The notes under the pieces: model-generated
Databases searched by the model: none
What the model was told of the DNA's origin: nothing
The model's input: the letters and a program-made list of their open reading frames with translations, nothing else
Program-made: the position numbers and the translations under genes
Shown: positions 1-47,100 of the stretch, piece after piece
Numbering within the stretch: the stretch's first letter is position 1
Layout: every line of letters starts with the position of its first letter
From: Oryzias latipes
Taxonomy: Eukaryota > Chordata > Actinopteri > Beloniformes > Adrianichthyidae
Assembly (NCBI RefSeq): GCF_002234675.1
Contig: NC_019862.2
Coordinates: 21,200,160 to 21,264,159 of the forward strand
Length of the DNA stretch: 64,000 bases
Direction of reading: 5' to 3'

Positions 1-36536
<36,536 letters not shown>

Positions 36537-37396
36537 CCTGCTTTTTGCTCCACCACAGCGCCACTCTACTCTCCTTTATCTGCTCACAGTCATCTAACGA
36601 ACCGTAACTTTATCTCCTCATCTATCATTATATTGTTTACTCATCTGTTCTTTTTATTTTTTTATTTTTTTTTTTACAGTGTCACTTTCAATTTCTGCTT
36701 CACCAAAAGAAACACACACATGTCTGTTTATCTGATCTGACACTAAATGAGTGGATTTCATTGTTACTGTGCAGGACAGTCCCAGCTGTTGCGTATGCTA
36801 ATCGCTCCACTCAAGTAGTTTACAGGCAGGAGATGTTGATTGTCTAAAAAAAGAAAAAAAGTTCTGAAGCATGTCAGGCAAATACATGTCTAAGTAGCTG
36901 GGAATATCTGCGATGTGATTTATCCAATAAAATGAATCAACTTGATTTAAATGTTCTGTCTTTAACTCAGGACGAACCTCAGCTCAAAAATCCAACGGCT
37001 GTTTTGTCACATGATCATCAACTTTTTATAAAGATGTTTGTTTCTTGATCTGCTTTCACACAGCTCCACTCTCCTAATTGTAATTCACACTGGACCTACA
37101 AGGGGGGATTATTCTCGTATTTGTGTGCACCACATTTAGATCGAAGACAAGGTCATGGTAGACAAACCCAGTGGTCATGTCTCCCAGTGGTATGCATTTG
37201 CCTGTAAATGTCTTGACCTGGTATGCCTACAGCAGCTTCCCCATGCAGTCCAAAAACATGCTTCTTCATGTGAAGAAAGAAAAACAAAACAAAAACGCTT
37301 TTCATGAAAAGTTGCAGCGGCTTAAGTTGGCCATTTGTCCACTTAAGACAGACTGTTTTTTGAGTTTGTCGAAGACAAAGCTCTATTGAGCAGTTA
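36537..37396 (+). other. exoc2 3'UTR and downstream spacer
   Basis: The 3'UTR probably runs to about 36950 (AATAAA at 36926); after that there is no recognised content. Confidence 0.5.
36926..36931 (+). terminator. exoc2: Candidate exoc2 polyadenylation signal AATAAA
   Basis: First canonical AATAAA on + after the exoc2 stop, about 390 bp downstream, followed by a T-rich stretch. This gives a short 3'UTR (36537 to about 36950). Cleavage is inferred. Confidence 0.5.
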
Positions 37397-38897
<1,501 letters not shown>

Positions 38898-38929
38898 TAT
38901 CGTTTTGGTGTTACTTCACCCTCAAAGAA

Positions 38930-39200
38930 ATGGAAGGAGTCAAAACCGCAAAAGAAGTGTGTTTTGTGGGAAAGTGGCTGCAGGAGAGCAGCTGGCTTCA
39001 TACAAATGATGAAAACACGGAGATGTGGTGCAGACTATGCTTTTGACAAACATTACAGCAGCAGAGAGCACCAGAAAGTTGTTGAAGAAATTAATAATGA
39101 AATCAGATGCCACCAGGCCTACAATCCCACCGGTCAATATGTCAAAAAAACAGTTATTCGGACACAGCACAGCAACTTTGCCACAAAGTGGCTTTAGTTT
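38930..39200 (+). pseudogene. Possible decayed zinc-finger/hAT-type N-terminal fragment
   Basis: One frame reads FVGKWLQESSWLHTNDENTE then MWCRLC; after a break it continues with AFDKHYSSREHQKVVEE. A W..WL..D....WC.LC...H...H pattern resembles BED/TTF-like fingers in hAT-derived genes. The break and shortness make this a remnant at best. Confidence 0.3.
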
Positions 39201-41280
39201 CTTTGAGGAGACATAAGTCCTTGTGGTTTGAGCTGTAGCTCAGCAAGAACTGGAATAACAGGATTTATGGTACAATGTTGAAAATCTTAGACCGGACAAG
39301 GAATTGTTTCATGATTTTTGTCTGCTGCCCCACTCCTTCACTATGAATCGTGCCTGATTCACCTTTAATGGAACCAATCAACATCAACTTCTATTTTCTT
39401 TGAAAGCCAAAAAGAAAAAGTCCCGCCTCGACTGTTCTGCTCTTCAGAAACATGAGTTTAAATATAAACTATATGAAGTGCTTGAGTTTGAAAGATTAAC
39501 TTTGTTGCTTTCTTAGTAAATGTTATGAGTAATGGTGTCTCAAGATGATGCACACCTTTGTCACTTCTGGTCTTAGTCTTCCTCATGTCAGAAAGTACCT
39601 GAAGTTTTTCAGTCTCATAAAAGGTCAAAAGATGGTTTTCTTGCTACTCAAGGAGTCGACATGCCGTACAGTGAAACTCATACTTTCACTTGTCTTTCGT
39701 ATCTCTGAGGATGCAGAGAAATCCTTGTTATGTACTGAAGATCCGGAGACGTTCACAAAGAAACTGAGCTCCACAGCTGTCCATTGAGGGGGTGAAGATT
39801 GAAGGGAGTACAGAGGCTGGTAGAGAGGTTTGAGAGCTCAAGTCATCCCAGGAACTAAGCAGATTTTGCCCCTGGTAGAGTCTCCTGTGGCAGACACGTC
39901 TAAGGTGACGAGCCAGACAAAGACTCAGGACCCCCTTTATATTCACTAAACTGCAAAATTTCGTTTCAACGCCTGCATTAGCGTCACCGGACCCCCACTC
40001 CGGAGCCAGGCCTTCAGCTAGGGCTCTCAGGCGAATGGGTGGAGCCAGGCCTTCAGCTAGGGCTCTCAGGCGAATGGGTGTTGCCTGGTGACCGGGCCCC
40101 GGTCGGATCCAGCACGAAGAATGGGACCCACCACCTGCAGGAGAGTTTGGGTGGCAGTCTGAGGCGTGTGCCCCGGCAGCCCGAACCCGCTTGGCAGCTC
40201 TCCAAGTTAGATTTTCTTGAAATTAAACAAATGTGTGCGAAAGAGATGCATCACATTTGTAATTTTCAATTTACTGCGGAGGTAGTATCATGGTTTGAGT
40301 CTATACTGCTACTTCTGGTTTCAATGTTTTTTTTCAGTTCTAAAATGTTATCTTCACTTTTTATTCATCCATTTCTAAAGTTCAATTTGACTTGATGTTT
40401 GAGTCTGGAGTCCCTGGAGTTCATCACTTTGCTCAGACGGTCAACGACACTACTGTGGGCGGGTGGGAACAGGGCGGATCCAGGGTGTGGGATAGCCGTT
40501 GCTGAGTGCCACAGTGACAAAGAGGCGGTTGTGGGTGCAGAGATGCTCAAAGCCTGCAGTATGGTTGTGGTAGTTGAGTTCATTCAGGCTGAAGAGACGG
40601 TGACGCCCACCTGTCACATTGCAGCTTTGATGAGTTCCACAGTTTAATCAAGGACATGGCTAAGCAAGGGGTTTACCCGACAAAACTTCACCCTTCGATT
40701 AGAAAAAACACAACTGCACTTCTCAGGCGTTTGCTGTAGCATGCGCTTGTCGCCTTCATTCAAACACCTCAAGGTTTTTACTTGCGATCGTCGGCCTTGG
40801 TTTCCCATCTACCTGTAGTGGAAAGCCATGCAGCGCAGACAACTTGTTTTGATTGTCTGTGATCTAAACTTAGCTCTCTGGCCTCCCACACATTCATTCA
40901 CAAAATACGTTCAAAGCAAAAAATATTATCCGCTCCTCACCAGCTCTATGTTTACAGTAATAGAGGTGAGAAGGGAAGTTTTTTTTTTTTTTTCGTTGTT
41001 ATTGTTGCTGTCTATTTTTCTCTCATTGTTCCATTAGGAGAACAGATGACAAAACTTGTTTTCTAAAACGTGTTCGTTTCATCTCCTAGTTACATAAGAA
41101 TGAGTGGGGAAAAGCCATGATTGAGAAATGTAACACATGAAAGAGGATGTGCTCAAATTCAGCTTTTTAATTTTTATTTTGAAGAAGGTGATTTAAAGGA
41201 AAACAGGCAGCACAGAGAAAACTTCATTTGAGCTCAGATAACTTTTGTCAGTCAGTCTGATCTGAGAGAGGTTGTGTCAG
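39201..41280. other. Intergenic exoc2-irf4, unassigned
   Basis: Besides the 39-bp duplication, the GC-rich patch and short ORFs (for example 40039-40395) show no domain. I cannot assign a gene. Confidence 0.4.
40002..40079 (+). repeat. Perfect tandem duplication, 2 x 39 bp
   Basis: Units 40002-40040 and 40041-40079 are identical, beginning GGAGCCAGGCCTTCAGCTAG. They lie in a GC-rich 39.97-40.20 kb patch unlike its surroundings. Confidence 0.95.
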
Positions 41281-41284
41281 AATT

Positions 41285-41455
41285 CCTTCACTACTCAGAA
41301 CTTTGTACACTGCATTGTGCGTTCGCCATTTTGTCGGGCTGTCCGAATCTACAATTCCAATATCCTGTCTTTTTAGAAATTTCCCAGTGAACATCAACGC
41401 TCACTATATTGACAAATATAGACCACAGTGCATTGCATTATTTTTTAAATAACCT
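41285..41455 (+). repeat. Family C dispersed repeat, copy 1
   Basis: Shares GCTGTCC-ATCTAC-ATTCCAATATCC, CTCACTATAT and ATATAGACCACAGTGCATTG in the same order as 59826-60000. Confidence 0.55.
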
Positions 41456-41503
41456 ATCCAAGTTTTCATCTTTAGAACACAGTGGAACCTTAATCAGCTA
41501 AAA

Positions 41504-41882
41504 CACATGTGTCAGACTCAAGGCCCGGGGGCCAAATGTGGCCCTCCATGTCTTTACATGTGGCCCGCAAGAGCATAAGTTTTTCATTTCTTAGAATAAA
41601 AAATAAAAATTGGTGTGTATTTATTCATATCTTGGGGGAATCAGACTTGAAATATCAGATTGGGCAACTATACATTAGGACGTAACTTCTGCTATCCTAG
41701 GCACGTTAACGTTGGGAGTTAGGCCATCTAGTTATAATAAATAAATAATGAGTTATTTAACACTAAGGAGTAGTTACATGTATTTTTCATTACATTTAGT
41801 TACATGAATATGTTATATCTGGCCCTTTGAGGACAATGCTATGCTGATGTGGCCCTTGGTGAAAATGAGTTTGACACCCCTG
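41504..41882. mobile_element. hAT-type MITE copy 1 (379 bp) with perfect 8-bp TSD
   Basis: Starts CACATGTGTCAGACTC and ends GAGTTTGACACCCCTG, inverted ends. Flanked by identical AGCTAAAA at 41496-41503 and 41883-41890. Related to the copy at 44353-44789 (shared GGGCCAAATGTGGCCCTCCA). Non-coding. Confidence 0.9.
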
Positions 41883-42382
41883 AGCTAAAAGAATTCCTGT
41901 GGCTTTTATGAACTTGTTTTGGGGAGAATATAGCAAAAGTTTTATTTTGAATCATGCTTTTTTTTGTTCCTAGCATGTTATTCTTTGCTGTAATTTTTTT
42001 TTAATATCAAAGACCTTTTATTTTTCTAAATTACACAACTTAAGTGCTCTTCCTGTGAGTTTTTAGATTATTTCCATGAAGTGTTTGTCAAAAACTTCCC
42101 TCAAACCACGGTATTTTTGTGGCTCATGTTGTGAATTATTTCTGTGGCGTCTTCATGGTTTTTTTCCATGGAGGTGGAAACAAAAGTCAGGAAGGCTTTC
42201 TCCTCAGCACAACACGGAAAAGCGCGGCCAACCTCTTCCTTTCTCTCCGCCCCTTATGATGTCATCAGATCGTTTGGCGATAACCGTGTGTTTGATTAAC
42301 CATCCATTTCCTGTATCTGAACCACACTTCCTGTTTAGACCACGCACACGCAGTCACACATCAAGTTGTTTTTTACACTGTT

Positions 42383-42388
42383 TTTATT
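42383..42388 (-). terminator. irf4: Candidate distal irf4 polyadenylation signal (AATAAA on minus)
   Basis: AATAAA on the minus strand about 1.6 kb beyond the irf4 stop. Nearer AATAAA hexamers exist (for example near 43446), so the actual end of the 3'UTR is undetermined. Confidence 0.25.
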
Positions 42389-43969
42389 CTATCTCAGTAT
42401 ACAAAAAAAAAAGTTGTGATAGTGTCTCCTAACAGCAAGGATGTATGTACAAAAAAAGTGATCAAACTCTAACTATGTTAAATGACTTAGGGGGCCTTCT
42501 TGGGAGTCGTCCACACATCTATACAGTGAAAATGAAACCACATCCACATAGACTTTACCTGATCTTTTCTTAGCACAAAGTATCATTTCTGCCCATTTGG
42601 AGCTAATCAACCATCCTCAGCCTTATACCGCAAAGTCAAAATTCTGATTCATGAAATTCATGTTGCAATAGTTTACAGTTCCTCCTGAGTCACAGCGTTG
42701 CAGCCTTCTGCTATGCATTTTAAGTATTTTAATAGTAGTTCTTTTCTTGTAGTTTTTTTTTTTTTTTTAACAAGGCCCTTTTTGAGTTTTGTCTTTTGAG
42801 CTTTGATTATCAGAAGTTGACAAATCCATCTCCAAAAAGAAATATCATCTTAGTCAGTTTTTCAGAAACTTTAGTTAGCATCTCAGTGAGCAACAAAAGC
42901 CATAGCGGATTGCAGACAGAAAAAATCTACAAGCCAGTTGGTAAACTCGCTGCCATGGCAACACTAATTTGCTATTGTATGTTTACTAATGTTGCTGCAT
43001 AATTTGAGTTTGCACTCACAATGATTCCAAGAATGTTCACTCAGTCGATTTATGGTTGTCTCTATTGCACAAATTTGGCAATATATCTATTTTGACTGAG
43101 ATAACTGTCATTCAAATCACAGGATTCCACATCAGGCCGAGGACCAACATTTTTAAGACATGTAGAAAAACCATAACCTCATATGTTGACCAAATTTTGG
43201 TTTTGGTTTCAGATTTCAGGCTTAGCTAAGCTGCTCTTAGCTAATGTACAAAAAAGCTTTACATTATACATTCACTGCAAAAACATAATAAGAAGTCAAA
43301 AATTCTAAAATTGAAAAACATGTTCTTTAAATAAGCAAAAAAAGCTGCCAAATGTTCTTACCAAGAATTCCTATTTACAGAAAAGAAATCTTGTCACCAA
43401 GACATGTTCTCTTATTTTACTATTGAAAAACTTTTAGTATGATTTTTTATTTTGCAAGACACAAAATAAAACCATTTTTTTCTTGAAACAAGGCTCCTTT
43501 TACTTTCTTAAGATTCTGTTTTTGTAATGATTTTAAGTTACACTTAGCTAAGCTACCCATAGCTCACCAAGGCTAAGACAACTAGCTACTAATTTCTTCC
43601 CTTCGGACTGCATCCCTGATTTATTATTTTGTAGAAAACGGTAACAAACTAAATCTCTTTTATACAAAATGTGTTTGCTGTGGTAGAGCAACCCTGTTGA
43701 AGGGGTTTCCTGAGTACAATCACCTGAGCTGTCAGTTTCCTTTCCTTCTATAAAAAAAGACATTGATCCCTGGAAGTTTATGATTTGTAAGAGACAAAAA
43801 AAAAACATTTTTTCCAACTTTCACTCTCAAACACTCAACAGTCACTCCCAAAGCTCCAACAGGTCAAACCCGTTGGAGCGAAAAGTCCATTGTGTTTTCA
43901 TATAACACTGTCCGTATTGGTCTTGCTGTGTAAAATGCTTTGCCTCTACGGCGCCAACCCCGACTCGGG
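42389..43969 (-). other. irf4: Probable irf4 3'UTR
   Basis: Non-coding sequence between the irf4 stop and a candidate distal poly(A) signal. It contains a possible small MITE at 43273-43529. The extent is inferred, not shown. Confidence 0.35.
43273..43529. mobile_element. Possible small MITE in the irf4 3' region
   Basis: Ends CACTGCAAAAAC and GTTTTTGTAATG are inverted (10 of 12), and the interior resembles a widespread AT-rich fish repeat. No target duplication found. Confidence 0.35.
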
Positions 43970-44134
43970 TCACTCCTGCAGGCTGGCGGCGGCGTGGTGG
44001 TGTGTGATGGCCCTCTGGTAGTCCTCGGAGGCGTTTATGTGGTCTGTGACCCCTGGGTGCTCGTAGCTGCGGTAGTAGTGGCTGCTGGTCTGCTGGGCGT
44101 AATACAGGAGCTGCCTGGCAAACAAGGGCTCCAC
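43970..44134 (-). CDS. irf4: irf4 terminal coding exon with stop
   Basis: Acceptor TTACAG. Encodes VEPLFARQLLYYAQQTSSHY then YRSYEHPGVTDHINASEDYQ, RAITHHHAAASLQE and TGA at 43970-43972. This is the C-terminal autoinhibitory/flexible segment. Confidence 0.95.
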   Translation of the reverse strand: MEPLFARQLLYYAQQTSSHYYRSYEHPGVTDHINASEDYQRAITHHHAAASLQE

Positions 44135-47100
44135 CTGTAAAATGCAAGAGATCATGTCACACTTTATCCCTTCTAAACCTAACTGGTTCTAATGAAGCTA
44201 GATGAATCTTTTTGTTGTTTAGATGTTTAGATACTTGACGTATTATCCAAAATGTCTATAGCTCCTCTTGATAATGGTATTAACTTCTACGACTAGATTT
44301 GAAGTGCTTGTCCTGCTTTAATCCTCACATAAGCCAACTTTAGAGCTTAAACCACATGTATCAAACTCGAGTCCTGTGGGCCAAATGTGGCCCTCCATGT
44401 CATTTTATGTGGCCCGGGAGAGCATAAAAGGTTTTAACTTCTTAAAATAAAAATAAAAATTGATGTGTATTTGTTCATAATTGGGGAAACGGACTTGAAA
44501 TATCGTATTGGGCTCCTAGACATTAGGACTAAAACACTGTCCATATAACCTAACCTGTCAGAATCAAATTTAAAGGATTTATGCTAGAGTAACAAGCAAG
44601 CATATGTTTTTATGCAACTGTAATTGTCACTTTAAAAAGTTATAATAAATAAAAAAATGAACATTTGACATTAAGGAGTAGTTATATTTATTTGTCATTA
44701 CATTTAGTTACATGTATAAGCTATATTTGGCCCTCTGAGGACAACCACTTGGCTGATGTGGCCCTCAGTGAAAATGTTTGACACCCCTGGCTTAAACTCC
44801 AAAGCAACAAATGATAAAGCTATACCCTGCCATGTTGAAATCTGATTAAGTTTGTTTTTTACTGTGAACTAGACATCAATAGATGTGGGTGATTCGATCC
44901 AATCAGTCGCTTTTTAAATAGCTAAATTTAGCTCTGAAACCCTGCAAAAGTTGACTGAAGTGACTTCTGACTTTCTAATTTTGGAAGTTTTTGATTTCAA
45001 ATCCCTTTTATTTTCACATTTCGATATTGCTTTCGAAGCAAGATCTCTGTATGCAGGTATGCTTTAGTTAAAAACTCCTCGCTGGTCACCTGAACAGTGA
45101 GGGTCCGCCTTTGTCTCTGCGGGTCCAGGCACTCGTCTCCGAAGCTGAGCAGCACCTGGAAGCGGGACGGCGGCCGGCCATGGAATCCAAAACTCTGGAT
45201 CTCTGATTAGCAGGGAAAGCAGTTGGTGTCATTGGTAGCTCTCGTTGTTCAAGAAATTTGAGCAGGCAAATGATTTCAGAAGAATTTCTCTTGAAGTGGT
45301 ATGACATTTGGGCAGATTAGAGTGGAAAGTCCTGGTCACACCAAATATGCAAAAACAATTAGCTGTCTATAACAGCTGTCATTGCGTGTAGGCGGGGATG
45401 ATGTGGCACAGGAAAACTCATATGAATCTCAGCTTATCATGAAATACCACTTCATAAACATCACCACAGCTCTTTTCTTAGGTGAAGGGCCTTTAGTAAA
45501 TAAGATTAGTCTCAGGTTCAAGCCTGTCTTCTTTATGGCTTTGTGAATAAATTCTGATTAAAATGTTTAATGTCGCTAATGGTGGTGAAAAATATTGTAA
45601 TATTTTATCCTTCTAAGGGGTTTTCCAAAACAAATGTGTTCAGGTTTAGGGGTAAAACTGTAACTCTTAGGCTCACCTGTGATGAAGTCCTGCGTGTGGA
45701 GCAGTTTGCAGGTAACTTCTCTTTCCAACTTATTGGGTTTGTCTCCATATGGCGACAAGCCTCCCTGCCAGTAAACCCGACTCTGGCATAGCCGGCGGGC
45801 GTACAGTCCGTCGGCGCTCATCCACAAAAGCACTCCCCTCTCCAGGACGGACGGCGGACTCGGGGGACACTCGTCTGTCCGGCGCAAAGCCGAGAGACTG
45901 TCGACGGGCAGGGGCACCACCTCAGGGCCTCCGGCCGTCAGGTAGTGCTTCTCCGGCGGGCACGGCGTGAGGTGGCAGCCCTCTGGACTGGTGACGGTCG
46001 CTTCCCGCACCAGCGTCTCCCGTAAATACACCGACACGTGAAGGCGGAGGTCTGCATGAGGGAGAGGAGCAGTTCAAATCTACAGAGCTGGAAAAAGAGA
46101 TGGAAATGTTCCAAATCCAAAGAAGGTATCCTTTTTGTCTGTCAAACCACCAGAACTGAAATCATCTGTCTGAACACAAACTAAAATCACAGCAGCAGCC
46201 TTTAAAAGTAACTTTAGGCATTTCATTTTTCCCTTAGAAGAATTCTGTATTTTCCACACTATCAGGCGCAGATAAAAGTCATACATTTTTTCAAAAACAT
46301 AACGGTGCGCCTTATGATACAGAACACCTTATGTATAGACTGATTCTGGCTGTGCTAACTCATGTCTAAAGAATTTTTTAACAATACACACTGCTTTGTC
46401 AACATGTTTGTTTTATTTAAATATGCCAACACGGCTAATGTGTAGCAGTGTCGAACTGTGGTTTTTTTAAGTTAACAATGTTGAGAGTTACAGGTCTTGT
46501 GAATACACTAACACTTCTAACATGGCTAACGTGTAGCGTGATACTTTTTATCTCGCTAAATGCGCCATGGCATTTTGATTGACTCTTTAAGGGCTCAGTA
46601 TGGATCATTTTACAAGTTGCTATTAAAAAAATTAATTGTTGATTAAGTCAATGTCTCTGGAGTTCTAAAAGACCTGATTGGTCCAAATTTGCAGGATAAT
46701 GTGCACAAAGACACAGTTATCGATGAGGTACAAAGAAGAAACAAAATGAAGTCATTTTCTGGGATATTTGCAAACATCTCTGCATCTGCAACCTTTTCCT
46801 GACCTGTGATGATTTCAGCATATTCCAGTTCAACTCCCTCTAGTTCACAGCTTCAAAGATGGCCAACCTTTTTATTTTTTCAATACCTGAAAGTGCCTCT
46901 GCTGATCTGATGCTTGCGTCCAGAGAGAAAGGCGAGGGCTGACTGTCGGGGCCGTACGAGTAAATGGAGGCTCGGAGCTGGTAGCCTGTCCACACCAGCA
47001 AACGCCAAGGAGAGGATGTGAGTTGATCAGGGGGGTGAAATGATGAAGACTGAAAGACTAAAAACACTGAGAGTCCTACCGTTCTCAATGGATGGGGTCT

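Noticed and set aside
43940..44155. Plus-strand and alternative-frame ORFs at the irf4 last exon
   Set aside because: Shadows; only the frame reading VEPLFARQLLYYAQQ matches the family and the splice phase.
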